From Dyadobacter fermentans DSM 18053 (GTDB taxonomy: Bacteria > Bacteroidota > Bacteroidia > Cytophagales > Spirosomataceae): a stretch of 64,000 nt of DNA. Below, one piece after another: positions 6,547-16,320 of the stretch. The stretch lies in assembly GCF_000023125.1 (NCBI RefSeq), contig NC_013037.1:2170001-2234000 (forward strand), read 5' to 3'. The notes beneath the pieces were generated by a model that had not been told where the DNA came from, ran no database searches, and saw only the letters and a program-made list of their open reading frames with translations. Numbering within the stretch: the first letter of the stretch is position 1; each line of letters opens with the position of its first letter. The position numbers and the translations under genes were made by a program.

Positions 6547-9500
6547 ATGCAACAACCATTTACAAAAAACCCATCCCGATTTAGAAAGTTGGCTACAAGT
6601 ATGCTCGCTGCTGCGGCATTCGCCGTACTCCTGTTTTTCCAATCCGCTTTCGCCTGCGCCCTGGGCACATTAACCGGAAAAATTTCCGACGAGAAAGGAG
6701 AAGGCATTCCTGGCGTCAGCATTTTGCTCAAAGGTTCCGGGAAAGGCACTTCCACGCTGGCAGATGGCACATTCTCATTGGACGGTGTGGATGAAGGTTC
6801 CGTTTTAACTATTTCCTTCGTCGGGTACGTTACCCAAGAGGTGACAGTGGGCAACCGGACCACGCTCGACGTAACGCTCGTTTCCGATCAGAAGCTGCTG
6901 AATGAGCTCGTCGTGGTCGGCTACGGCGAACAGAAAAAGGTGAATGTGATCGGCTCCGTGTCGCAGATCGACTCGGACGCGCTGGAAAACCGGCCCGTCA
7001 CGCAGATAAGCCAGGCCATCACCGGACAAATGCCCGGCGTAACCGTCACGACCGGCTCCGGCCGGCCAGGCGCGAACGGAGGCACGATCCGCGTCCGGGG
7101 CGTAGGCTCGTTTGGTGCCACGCCCGACGCGCTGATCCTCGTGGATGGTATCCCAAGCACGCTCAACGACATCAGTCCGGATGATATCCAATCCATTTCG
7201 GTATTGAAAGATGCCTCATCCGCAGCCATTTACGGTGCACGATCGGCAAACGGGGTGATCCTTGTTACCACCAAAAACGGCGGTTCGGGCAAAGCAACGG
7301 TGAGCTACAATGGCTACGTGGGTTTCAACGAACCGACACAGCTGCCCGACTTCGTCAACTCCTGGGAGTATGCGGAAATGTTCAATATCGCTTCCGGCAC
7401 CACGGCCTATTCAGCCGAGGACATTGCCAAATTCCGCTCGCAAGCCGACCCCGATAATTTTCCCAATACCAAATTCCTGGACATGCTTTTCTCGGAAAAA
7501 GGCATTCAGACCGGCCACACGATCAACATCAACGGCGGCAATGAACGGGCTAAATACTTCATCTCGGGCGGCTACATCAGCCAGGACGGGATTGTGCCCA
7601 AAAACAATTTCAAACGTTACAATGTGCGCCTGAACCTTGAAAACGACCTGGGCAGGAACTTCAAGCTCACAACCCGCATCGGGGCCTCGTCACAGCTGCG
7701 CAAGGAACCGCAGGCGACCGGCAACAAAGGCGGAGAGCTCACCGACCAGCTCATCCAGAATGCCGTCAGGTACCCGGCGGTTTTCCTCGGCCAGGCTTCC
7801 AACGGCGATTTTGGGATCGGCCCCGAAAGCGGCGGCACGCCCGTGTCGTGGATCGCATCGTCGTCCTATTTCCGCAATCCGCAAAACCGGCTGACTACCA
7901 ACATGAAACTGAACTGGCAACCCATTCCCGGCCTGAACTTGTCGGCGATCGGCGGCTATAATTTCGCATTGCTGGAACGCGTATCCTACAATGCATCGCA
8001 GCGGCTGAGCCCGACGGTCAATCTGGCGCAGTCGATGTTAAACCAGGACCGTAACAAAGAGATTTATAAGACCTTGCAGTTTATAGGCGAGTATTCCAAA
8101 AGTTTTGGCAAAAACACGATCGATTTCCTGCTCGGCTATTCCTTTGAGAATGAGCTGAGCGACTACATGTCGGGCTACCGCCAGGGTTTTCCCAGCAACG
8201 ACTACACGGCCATCGATATGGGCGGCGCCGACAACCAGCAGGTCAACGGATACGACGAACAATGGGCGATCCAGTCGTACTTCGGGCGCTTGCGGGTCAA
8301 CAGGGAGGACAAATACCTTTTTGAAACGACCCTCCGCTACGACGGTTCTTCGCGCTTCCCCGACAACAACAAATATGCCGTTTTCCCGTCTGCAGCGGCC
8401 GGCTGGCGCATTTCGGAAGAGCAATTCCTGAAAGGCGTTTCCTGGCTCTCGAACCTGAAATTGAAAGCTTCATGGGGGATATTGGGGAATCAGAACATTG
8501 GTAACTACCCTTACCAGACCGTGCTCAACTCGGGTGCCAACTATCCGTTCGGAAATGGCATTACTACCGGTGCCTCCTACTCTGTTTACCGGGATGCCAA
8601 CATCAAATGGGAGTCGACAAGGACCACTGATGTGGGTATCGAAACGGAATTCTTCAACCGGAAACTGGGCTTTAATGCCACATATTTCCAGCGCAATACC
8701 ACGGATATTCTGTTCAAGCCGTCGGCGAGCGTTTCGTCTGTTCTGGGCGTGACGATCAGCGAAACCAACACCGGCGAGGCACAAAACAAAGGTTGGGAGT
8801 TTGACGGTTTTTACCGTGATCGCGTCGGCAAGCTGAACTACTCACTCAGCGGAAATTTTTCGATTATACAAAACAAGGTGGTGTCGCTGGGCCTTGGCAA
8901 TGTCCGCCAGCCTAATGGACTGGTCGGAAACGGCTCCACGCTGTTCAACGGCTTCCCGATGGAAATGTACTACGGCTACCTGTCCGACGGCGTGTTCCTC
9001 GACCAGGCCGACATCGACGCCTGGCCCAACCAATCTACCATTACTCCCGGCGCCCGCCCCGGCGACCTTCGCTACAAGGATATCAGCGGCCCCAACGGTG
9101 TCCCCGACGGCAAAGTGGATGCCACTTACGACCGTACTTACCTTGGCAGCCGCATTCCCAAATACACTTACAGCTTCAATGCGGACCTGCGCTACAAGGC
9201 GTTCGACTTTTCGCTCTTCTTGCAGGGCGCAGCCGGCGTACAGGGTCAGCTGAACAATTACGCGGGTGTGGCGTTCTTCAACCTGGGCAATATCCAGCGC
9301 TGGCAAATGGAAGGCCGCTTCGACCCGAACAATCCGCAGCGCTACCCCGAATATCCCCGCCTGGAAGTGGTCACGAACAGCGGCACGCCTAACACCGTAC
9401 AGTCGGATTTCTGGGTGCAGAATGCGGCTTACCTGCGCGTGAAGAACGTGCAGCTGGGCTACTCGCTGCCAGCTTCCGCATTGAACAAGCTGAGAATCGA

Positions 9501-9642
9501 CCGCCTTCGGCTGTACGTGAGTATCGAAAATCCGCTCACATTCAGCGGCTTCCGCGAAGGCTGGGACCCGGAAATCAACACGAGCGGCCCCTATTACCCT
9601 ATTCTTTCCACTTACACTTTTGGTGTCAATATCAAATTCTGA
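6547..9642 (+). CDS. SusC/RagA TonB-linked outer-membrane receptor (no STN domain)
   Basis: 1031 residues. A signal peptide (about 1-37, LAAAAFAVLLFFQSAFA) leads straight into the carboxypeptidase-regulatory-like domain (about 40-120, GTLTGKISDEKGEGIPGVSI). The SusC box LVVVGYGEQKKVNVIGSVS, the plug (SISVLKDASSAAIYGARSAN) and a 22-strand-type barrel follow, ending YTFGVNIKF with the terminal aromatic residue of outer-membrane barrels. No STN domain is present, so it is not controlled by a sigma/FecR relay. The SusD gene starts 3 bp after its stop and two sulfatase genes follow. It likely imports oligosaccharides from a sulfated glycan together with SusD. Confidence 0.95.
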   Translation: MQQPFTKNPSRFRKLATSMLAAAAFAVLLFFQSAFACALGTLTGKISDEKGEGIPGVSILLKGSGKGTSTLADGTFSLDGVDEGSVLTISFVGYVTQEVTVGNRTTLDVTLVSDQKLLNELVVVGYGEQKKVNVIGSVSQIDSDALENRPVTQISQAITGQMPGVTVTTGSGRPGANGGTIRVRGVGSFGATPDALILVDGIPSTLNDISPDDIQSISVLKDASSAAIYGARSANGVILVTTKNGGSGKATVSYNGYVGFNEPTQLPDFVNSWEYAEMFNIASGTTAYSAEDIAKFRSQADPDNFPNTKFLDMLFSEKGIQTGHTININGGNERAKYFISGGYISQDGIVPKNNFKRYNVRLNLENDLGRNFKLTTRIGASSQLRKEPQATGNKGGELTDQLIQNAVRYPAVFLGQASNGDFGIGPESGGTPVSWIASSSYFRNPQNRLTTNMKLNWQPIPGLNLSAIGGYNFALLERVSYNASQRLSPTVNLAQSMLNQDRNKEIYKTLQFIGEYSKSFGKNTIDFLLGYSFENELSDYMSGYRQGFPSNDYTAIDMGGADNQQVNGYDEQWAIQSYFGRLRVNREDKYLFETTLRYDGSSRFPDNNKYAVFPSAAAGWRISEEQFLKGVSWLSNLKLKASWGILGNQNIGNYPYQTVLNSGANYPFGNGITTGASYSVYRDANIKWESTRTTDVGIETEFFNRKLGFNATYFQRNTTDILFKPSASVSSVLGVTISETNTGEAQNKGWEFDGFYRDRVGKLNYSLSGNFSIIQNKVVSLGLGNVRQPNGLVGNGSTLFNGFPMEMYYGYLSDGVFLDQADIDAWPNQSTITPGARPGDLRYKDISGPNGVPDGKVDATYDRTYLGSRIPKYTYSFNADLRYKAFDFSLFLQGAAGVQGQLNNYAGVAFFNLGNIQRWQMEGRFDPNNPQRYPEYPRLEVVTNSGTPNTVQSDFWVQNAAYLRVKNVQLGYSLPASALNKLRIDRLRLYVSIENPLTFSGFREGWDPEINTSGPYYPILSTYTFGVNIKF

Positions 9643-9645
9643 GGC

Positions 9646-11292
9646 ATGAGATTCCCCAACTATATTTTACGTAAATCGATACTTTCCCTGCTGGTGCTGT
9701 CGCTGGTTTCCTGTGATGATCAGTTGAAGCAGTTTCCTACCAATGCATTTGCCAAAGACGTTTTCTGGAATTCGGAGTCCAATGCGATGATCGCGCTCTC
9801 GGGCATGTACCGCGGCGGCATTACGTACGGCACCAATACCGTCCCGAACGACTGGTGGAGCTATTTCGGAAGCGTTTTCCTGGAATTCGCAACCGACAAT
9901 GCGTACGACCGTCGCGGCGACAATTCGACATTCAACAAACTGACGGACGGCACATTAACCGCCAACAACAACGTGATCCAGGGCTACTGGGTCGGTTCCT
10001 ACAAGCGAATCGCGATCACCAACGATTTCCTGGAAAACATCGGCAAAGTACCTGCCGGCGAGGCATTCATCCGCCGGTTGACAGCCGAAGCAAGATTCCT
10101 GCGCGCTACCCAGTACTTCTATATGTCCCAGTATTGGGGCTCGGTGCCGCTGGTGACCAAAACGCTGACGCCCGATGAAGCCAACAATGTCGAAAAAGCG
10201 CCTAAAACAGCCATTGTGCAGTTTGTCATCGACGAGCTTACGGCCGCGGCTGCCGATTTGCCGGGCCAGAAATCCCTGGCCGCCAACGAATCGGGCCGCG
10301 CCAGCAAGCAGGCTGCATTGGCCTTTTTAGGAAGGATATATTTGGGTGAAAAACGCTTTCAAGAGGCTGCGGCGACCTACAAGCAGATTGTCGATCTGGG
10401 AGAAAATACCATTGATCCCGACTATGCGGGGCTGTTTAATACGGCTAACGAAAACAGTAAGGAGATCATTTTCAGCTTGCAACACGTTCCGGGCCAGGCG
10501 CCCAATGCCATGCCGCAGCACACCTACCCGGCGATCAATGGCGGCTGGCACATTATCAATCCTCTCGGAAACCTGGCCGAAGAATACGGTTTTGCCGACG
10601 GCACCGCATTTTCCTACGAAAGCCCGAAATACAACCCCAAAGACATGGGCGCCAACCGCGATTCCCGCTTCCGCGCCACTTTCCTGTGGGACGGCACCAC
10701 ATTCGGCGGCCGCAGATACGTGGTACACCCCGATTCGGTCAACTCGCTCGACCAGCTGACCTATTCCAAGCAGGCGACGCGGACAGGTTATGGCTTGCGT
10801 AAATTTTTTGATGAATCGTTCAGCGGGAGTCTCACGGCCGACTATGGCGGCAACCTGCCCGTGATCCGATACGCGGAAGTGCTGCTGAGCTACCTCGAAG
10901 CCGAGCTTGAAGCCGGAACGCCCATTACCCAGGCTCTTCTCGACCAGACGATCAATGCAGTGAGAGGCCGGGCTTCGGTGAACTTGCCTAAAATCACGGA
11001 AACCAATGCCGCCGCATTGCGGACCATTCTGAGGCGCGAACGCCGGATAGAGTTGGCATTTGAAGGGACGCGCCTCTGGGACTTGCTGCGCTGGGGCATT
11101 GCCGACCAGGTTTTAGTGGGCGACTTCTGGGGCGCCGCATTCCCGGATTCCAAAAGATATGCGACTACTTCGAAGAAGATCGATCCCAAATTCCGCTGGT
11201 ACGTCACTTCGAAAAAATTCAGAAAAGGCACCGACGAGCGCTGGCCAATCCCTGAAACCGAGGTGAATGTAAATCCGAAACTCGCGAATTGA
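9646..11292 (+). CDS. SusD/RagB glycan-binding lipoprotein
   Basis: 548 residues. The lipoprotein signal has its acylated cysteine in VLSLVSCDDQ. The N-terminal SusD-like domain and tetratricopeptide helices are visible (EARFLRATQYFYMSQYWGSV). The C-terminal RagB/SusD signature is ILRRERRIELAFEGTRLWDL. It forms the lid of the SusC transporter encoded 3 bp upstream and binds the glycan at the cell surface. Its stop at 11290-11292 lies five bases before the ATG of the next sulfatase, so the genes are co-translated. Confidence 0.95.
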   Translation: MRFPNYILRKSILSLLVLSLVSCDDQLKQFPTNAFAKDVFWNSESNAMIALSGMYRGGITYGTNTVPNDWWSYFGSVFLEFATDNAYDRRGDNSTFNKLTDGTLTANNNVIQGYWVGSYKRIAITNDFLENIGKVPAGEAFIRRLTAEARFLRATQYFYMSQYWGSVPLVTKTLTPDEANNVEKAPKTAIVQFVIDELTAAAADLPGQKSLAANESGRASKQAALAFLGRIYLGEKRFQEAAATYKQIVDLGENTIDPDYAGLFNTANENSKEIIFSLQHVPGQAPNAMPQHTYPAINGGWHIINPLGNLAEEYGFADGTAFSYESPKYNPKDMGANRDSRFRATFLWDGTTFGGRRYVVHPDSVNSLDQLTYSKQATRTGYGLRKFFDESFSGSLTADYGGNLPVIRYAEVLLSYLEAELEAGTPITQALLDQTINAVRGRASVNLPKITETNAAALRTILRRERRIELAFEGTRLWDLLRWGIADQVLVGDFWGAAFPDSKRYATTSKKIDPKFRWYVTSKKFRKGTDERWPIPETEVNVNPKLAN

Positions 11293-11297
11293 TTTTT

Positions 11298-13061
11298 ATG
11301 AAGAACCTGAGTAAAAACAATGCGGCGGGCTTCTGGACGGCGGGCATACTGGCTGCATTTGCGTTGGGCGCGGCCGTGCCTGCCATTATCCCGCAGGTGT
11401 TCCAAAACAATGTGCCTGCTGTGCAGCAGGAGTATATCAAAGCCTTCGGAAAGCAGCCGGCAGTAAAGCCGAATGTGGCCAACCAGCCCAATATCCTGTA
11501 CATCACCAGCGACCAGCACCACTGGCTGCGCATGGGCTACAACGACCCGACGATCAAAACACCCAACCTCGACCGGCTGGCCCGGTCGGGGAGCATTTTC
11601 GACCGGGCTTACACGGTAAACCCTGTGTGCACGCCTACGCGTGCTTCCATGATTACGGGCATGTACCCGTCGCAGCACGGCGCGTATGCATTGGGCACGA
11701 AGCTGCCGGAGACGATCCCGACGATTGCGAATTACCTGCAAGAAGTGGGATATTTTTCGGCGATTGTGGGCAAGGCACATTTTATGCCGCTGGCCGGCAA
11801 TGCTACTTATCCTTCGCTGGAAGCCTACCCGGTCTTGCAGGATCTCGACTTTTGGGAAAAATACCATGGCCCGTTCTACGGCTTCGAACATGCCGAACTT
11901 GCCCGGCCGCACGGCGACGAATCGCACGTGGGCCAGCATTATGCAATATGGATGGAGCGCAAGCTCAAAAGCGAAGGCAAAGACCCGAAATCCTGGAAAA
12001 AGTGGTTCAGAAAGCCGCCAAAGGAGAAATTCAATGAATCCAACGAGCGCATGCGAGAAATCATGGAGGAGAATGCGGCCATTGGCGAGGCGCAGTACGG
12101 TGCCTGGAATATCCCCGAACCTTACCATTTGAATGCCTGGATCGCCGAACAAACCAATGCGCAGATCGACGCGGCGATGAAGCGCAACAAACCGTTCTTC
12201 GTTTGGGCGAGCTTCTTCGACCCGCACCCGCCCTACCTGGTGCCCGAGCCGTGGGCCTCGATGTACAAGCCGGAGGATATGAAGCTGCCCGAAGTGCCGG
12301 CCGACGACCTGGACGACATGCCTTACCATTACCGCATGACGCAATCGGGCCCGAGAGGATGGGGCAAGCAGTTCGAAGAAGATGGTTTCGCCGTACACGG
12401 GTTCACCCGCCACGAGCCCGACAAGGAGAAGCAGAAAAAGGACATGGCGCTGTACTACGGCATGATTTCGATGATGGATAAATATATTGGTAACATCCTC
12501 GACCATCTCGAACAATCGGGCCAGCTTGACAACACGATCATTGTATTCACCACCGATCATGGTCACCACATCGGCACGCACCATTTGTCGGCCAAGGGCG
12601 GGTTTGCGATGGAGGAAGACCTGCGCATTCCTTTTATTGTATCCTGGAAAAACAAAGTCCCTGCCGGCAAACGGAACAATGCGTTGATTTCCGTCGTCGA
12701 TTTTGCGCCCAGCTTTCTCACTTTGGCCGGCCGCGAAAAGCCTCTGACGATGACCGGCGTGGATGTTTCGCCCGTTTGGCTGGGCAGGTCGGAGAAAGTA
12801 AGGGATTGGGTGATTGCGGAAAACCATTTCCAGCGCACGAAATTTTACCAGAAATCCTACATCGAAAACCGCTACAAGGTAACGTGGTACATGCATAGCG
12901 ACGAGGGCGAGCTGTTTGACCTGCAAAATGATCCGCATGAATTTAAAAACCTTTGGCAAAGCAAGCAGCATCAGGAGCTGAAACTCAAACTGCTGCACCG
13001 CGCCATGCAGGCCGATATGGCCAAGGAAAGCTGCTGGATGCCGCGCGTCGGCCCTGCATAA
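11298..13061 (+). CDS. Sulfatase, S1 family, formylglycine type
   Basis: 587 residues from the ATG at 11298; the frame is open a little further upstream from a TTG, but that would overlap the susD stop. A signal anchor (AGILAAFALGAAVPAII) precedes the alkaline-phosphatase-like fold. Metal site 1 is NILYITSDQHH, with D-Q where many sulfatases have D-D. The formylglycine motif is VCTPTRASMITGMYPSQHG (C-T-P-T-R), and the second metal site is TTDHGHHIGTHH. The cysteine must be converted by FGE or anSME, neither of which is in the window. It hydrolyses sulfate esters, presumably in the periplasm on glycans imported by the adjacent SusC/SusD. Exact substrate is unknown; the long insert (residues about 180-260) suggests a distinct subfamily. 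Confidence 0.93.
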   Translation: MKNLSKNNAAGFWTAGILAAFALGAAVPAIIPQVFQNNVPAVQQEYIKAFGKQPAVKPNVANQPNILYITSDQHHWLRMGYNDPTIKTPNLDRLARSGSIFDRAYTVNPVCTPTRASMITGMYPSQHGAYALGTKLPETIPTIANYLQEVGYFSAIVGKAHFMPLAGNATYPSLEAYPVLQDLDFWEKYHGPFYGFEHAELARPHGDESHVGQHYAIWMERKLKSEGKDPKSWKKWFRKPPKEKFNESNERMREIMEENAAIGEAQYGAWNIPEPYHLNAWIAEQTNAQIDAAMKRNKPFFVWASFFDPHPPYLVPEPWASMYKPEDMKLPEVPADDLDDMPYHYRMTQSGPRGWGKQFEEDGFAVHGFTRHEPDKEKQKKDMALYYGMISMMDKYIGNILDHLEQSGQLDNTIIVFTTDHGHHIGTHHLSAKGGFAMEEDLRIPFIVSWKNKVPAGKRNNALISVVDFAPSFLTLAGREKPLTMTGVDVSPVWLGRSEKVRDWVIAENHFQRTKFYQKSYIENRYKVTWYMHSDEGELFDLQNDPHEFKNLWQSKQHQELKLKLLHRAMQADMAKESCWMPRVGPA

Positions 13062-13106
13062 ACGATAGGTCAGCACGGTTTTCGACTTTTACCTAAAAAC
13101 ACATTT

Positions 13107-14669
13107 ATGATTAAATATAAAACCAAACAGTTCGCGATCCTGGGCACCTCGCTGGCGGTGCTTTTGGCTGCTACCGGATGGCAATTTGCGCCCCAAACCG
13201 AAAAAGCCGCAAAACCCAACATCGTGATCGTTAACCTCGACGACCTGGGCTACGGCGACGTGGGCGCATACGGCGCCACGGCATTGAAAACGCCCAATAT
13301 GGACCGCATCGCAAATGGAGGGATTCGGTTTACGAACGGCTATGCCACTTCCTCCACCTGCACGCCGAGCCGGTTTGCATTGGTGACGGGCGTGTATCCA
13401 TGGCGCAATAAAGAAGCTAAAATCCTGCCCGGCGATGCCCCGCTGCTGATCGATACCGCCCAGCAAACCATCCCGAAAGTGCTCAAAAAAGCAGGCTATG
13501 CGACCGCTATTGTCGGAAAATGGCATTTGGGGCTCGGAAACGGCGATACCGACTGGAACAAGGAAGTGAAACCGGGACCAAACCAGCTCGGCTTCGATTA
13601 TTCCTACATCCTCGCCGCTACCCAGGACCGCGTGCCCACGGTTTACATTGAAAATACGCGCGTGGTAGGCCTCGATCCGAACGATCCGATCCGGGTGAGT
13701 TACAAGCAGAATTTCGAAGGCGAGCCGACGGGAAAAGACAATCCGGAGCTGCTGAAAATGAAATGGCACCACGGTCACGACCAGAGCATCGTGAACGGCA
13801 TTTCGCGCATCGGCTACATGAAAGGCGGCCAGAAAGCGAAGTGGAACGATGAGGAAATGGCCGATCTGTTTTTGACCAAAGCACAGCAGTTTATCAAAGA
13901 CCATAAATCCAAACCCTTTTTCCTGTACTACGCCATGCAGCAGCCGCACGTGCCCCGCACGCCGCACCCGCGTTTCAAGGGCGTTACCGGCATGGGACCA
14001 AGAGGCGACGCTATCGCCGAAGCGGACTGGTGCCTGGGCGAATTGCTGAATACGCTGGAAAAAGAAGGCATCCTGGAAAATACCCTCATTATCTTCACCA
14101 GCGACAATGGCCCGGTGGTGAACGACGGCTACCACGACGACGCGGTGGAAAAACTGGGCAAGCACAAACCCGCCGGACCGCTACGTGGCGGCAAATACAG
14201 CTTGTTTGAAGCCGGTGTGCGGGTTCCATTCATTACCTATTGGAAAGGCACGATCAAGCCTGCGGTATCGGATGCGGTGGTTTGCCAGCTGGATCTGCTG
14301 AGCTCGCTCGCGCACCTGACCGGACAGGAGGCGAAGGGCCTCGACAGCCGGAATTACCTGGATGTATTTTTAGGTAAAACCCAAAAAGGCCGCAGCGAGC
14401 TGATCCTCGAAGCCAGCTCGCGCACGGCATTGCGGCAGGGCGACTGGCTGATGATACCGCCCTACAATGGCCCGGCGATCAATAAAATGGTGAATATCGA
14501 GCTTGGTAATGCGAAAGAATATCAGCTTTATAATCTAAAAACGGACATTGGCCAGCAGCATAACCTGGCCAAATCGGAGCCGGAAAGGCTGAAAAAGCTC
14601 GTTACTGCATTTGAGCAGCTGCAACAAGGCGGGGCAAAAAGGGAGACGGAGACGATCAAGCTCGAATAA
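13107..14669 (+). CDS. Arylsulfatase-like sulfatase, formylglycine type
   Basis: 520 residues. A signal anchor (LGTSLAVLLAATGWQF) is followed by metal ligands NIVIVNLDDLGYGD (the usual D-D pair) and the formylglycine motif TCTPSRFALVTGVYP. AIVGKWHLGLG is the conserved substrate-site lysine/histidine segment and IIFTSDNGPVVNDG the C-terminal metal loop. This layout resembles arylsulfatase A and N-acetylgalactosamine-sulfatase-type enzymes. It starts 45 bp after the previous sulfatase and is the last gene of the operon. Having two unlike sulfatases in one operon suggests removal of sulfate from two different positions of one glycan. Confidence 0.93.
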   Translation: MIKYKTKQFAILGTSLAVLLAATGWQFAPQTEKAAKPNIVIVNLDDLGYGDVGAYGATALKTPNMDRIANGGIRFTNGYATSSTCTPSRFALVTGVYPWRNKEAKILPGDAPLLIDTAQQTIPKVLKKAGYATAIVGKWHLGLGNGDTDWNKEVKPGPNQLGFDYSYILAATQDRVPTVYIENTRVVGLDPNDPIRVSYKQNFEGEPTGKDNPELLKMKWHHGHDQSIVNGISRIGYMKGGQKAKWNDEEMADLFLTKAQQFIKDHKSKPFFLYYAMQQPHVPRTPHPRFKGVTGMGPRGDAIAEADWCLGELLNTLEKEGILENTLIIFTSDNGPVVNDGYHDDAVEKLGKHKPAGPLRGGKYSLFEAGVRVPFITYWKGTIKPAVSDAVVCQLDLLSSLAHLTGQEAKGLDSRNYLDVFLGKTQKGRSELILEASSRTALRQGDWLMIPPYNGPAINKMVNIELGNAKEYQLYNLKTDIGQQHNLAKSEPERLKKLVTAFEQLQQGGAKRETETIKLE

Positions 14670-14689
14670 GCTGTTCTACCTTGCCGCCG

Positions 14690-14742
14690 AGCCGGCTGGA
14701 TCATTCGAAATCACCCGGATTGACCCAGCCGGCTTTCATTTT
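14690..14742 (+). terminator. Possible terminator of the susC-susD-sulfatase operon
   Basis: AGCCGGCTGG (14690-14699) pairs perfectly with CCAGCCGGCT (14725-14734) across a 25-nt loop, followed by TTTCATTTTTTC. It starts 20 bp after the sulfatase stop and lies inside the 3' end of the convergent broken sulfatase gene. The long loop makes it weaker than the other terminators here. Confidence 0.45.
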
Positions 14743-16314
14743 TTCACCATTCTTAAAACGTTCGTAAAAATTACGCGAAGCAGGCTCTGCGAATGGGTAG
14801 GTGTCGAAAATACCGCCGTTACCCAGCATGCGCGGGTCCTGCTGTGCGTGCAATTCCCGCTCCATCTGCTGTTTCAAAGCAGCTTTCACTTTGGCAAAAG
14901 CGGGGTCTCCGGCCAGGTTTTTCATGGCGTCGGGGTCTTTATGGACATCGTACAGTTCCTCGGCTCCTTTCTTACCGAATGCCAGTTGCCAGCGTGTGCT
15001 GTCCCGGCCGCTGCGCTTGTCGAGCAGTATCCGGGTTTTGGTCGGGCTGCCGTCCGTGTCCAGGTAACCGGTTTCCGGGTTGCCGGAGGGCCAGCGATCG
15101 GGCTCGTAGTTGTGGGTGTAAATCATGCTGCCTTTGATAATGCCCCTCACCGGATAACCCTCGTCGCGCGGCCTGCCGACGTCGGTCCGCTCCTTTCCGA
15201 GCAGCACGTGGTCGCGGGACGCATCCACATGCCCTGCTTTTGCCGACGTGAAAATGGGCACCAGCGATTTCCCTTGCATTTGCATGGCCGTCTTGCCTTT
15301 TAATCCGGCCGCTTCGAGCATGGTGGGCGCCAGGTCGATGAAACTCACGAAATCGTTCACCTTACGCCCCGGCGCCTTGATCCCCCTTTTCCACATGATG
15401 GCCAGCGGCAAATGGTTATCATACTCGTACACATGGCCTTTCGTTCGCGGAAATGGCATTCCGTTATCGGAAGTTACGATCACGATGGTATTATCCAGCT
15501 CGCCGGCGCGGTCGAGTATGGCGAGCATTCTTTGCAGATGCTGGTCGAAATATTCCACTTCGTAGGCGTAGTCGAGCATATCCTGCCGCACGGTGTCATT
15601 GTCGGCCCAGTAGGCGGGCACGCGGTCGATGTCGGTTGGCTTCTTGTTCCCCTTCGCCGAGCCGCTGCCGAATTCGTAGGCGCGGTGCGGCTCGTGGCCG
15701 CCGTATCAGAAGCAGAACGGCTGCCCGGCATTCCGCTCTTTCAGAAAAGCTTCCAGGTTGCCTGCATAGTCAACCGGCGAGATGGCGCTGGTGGGCGCTT
15801 TGAGTTTGAACGCATTATAATGCCTGCCGGTCAGCAGCCGGGGTACACCATTCTTTTCTCCCGCATTTCCCGGCCCCCACCCTTTTCCGGTGTAACCTGT
15901 GAAATAACCCGCATTACCCAGCTCCTCGATCCACGTGTTGAACTTCGCCGGGAAAAAGGGCACATGGTTAGCCGCCGCTTCCAGCTGCCACGGATTCCTG
16001 CCCGTGAGCATGCACGACCGCGACGGCGCGCATTTGGCATTGGGTGTAAATGCATTTTGAAACAAAATCCCTTCCGCCGCCACGCGGTCGAAGGCGGGCG
16101 TGCTTACCCATTTCGCCGAAAGCCCGTAGGCGCTCATGTGCCGGTAGGAAGCGTCGTCGGCAATGCAAAAGAGAATATTCGGCCTCTGCGCATCAAGCGT
16201 GGACCGGGTCCCGCCGGACCGGGTCTCGCTGGACCGGGTCTCGCCGGACGGGGTCCTGCCTATTTGCACCGCGGCCAGAATGGGCAGCAGCAGTAGTAAA
16301 AAGAGCTTCTTCAT
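14701..16314 (-). pseudogene. Sulfatase (heparan N-sulfatase-like) interrupted by one in-frame TGA
   Basis: One frame of 536 sense codons is broken only by a TGA at 15708-15706. The first 202 residues hold the signal peptide ([16 protein letters not shown]), metal site [15 protein letters not shown] and formylglycine motif [16 protein letters not shown]. The part after the TGA resumes as [15 protein letters not shown] and continues to a normal C-terminus with [17 protein letters not shown]. Sulfatases of this kind usually have tryptophan in PFxFW-x-GGHEPHR, so TGG to TGA is the obvious cause. A downstream ATG at 15621 could start a 306-residue fragment without the catalytic cysteine. The gene may be dead, recently mutated, or a sequencing error. 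It points towards the neighbouring sulfatase operon and shares its promoter region with the next SusC. Confidence 0.85.
16201..16260. repeat. Four tandem 15-bp repeats inside the broken sulfatase
   Basis: Four units of 15 bp (type GGACCGGGTCTCGCC) run head to tail with one to four mismatches. They encode four five-residue units ([20 protein letters not shown]) just after the signal peptide of the interrupted sulfatase. The period keeps the reading frame, so unit number can vary without breaking the gene. Confidence 0.9.
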
Positions 16315-16320
16315 ACAATA

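Noticed and set aside
10890..13076. 728-codon open frame on the minus strand
   Set aside because: It lies fully antisense to the SusD and sulfatase genes, which have clear family motifs; its sequence has no protein pattern. Codon bias of G+C-rich genes creates such antisense frames.
13089..14165. 358-codon open frame on the minus strand
   Set aside because: Antisense to the second sulfatase; composition not protein-like.
15706..15708. Selenocysteine or programmed read-through at the sulfatase TGA
   Set aside because: The position corresponds to tryptophan, not cysteine, and I saw no obvious stem-loop arrangement dedicated to it; a nonsense mutation is simpler.
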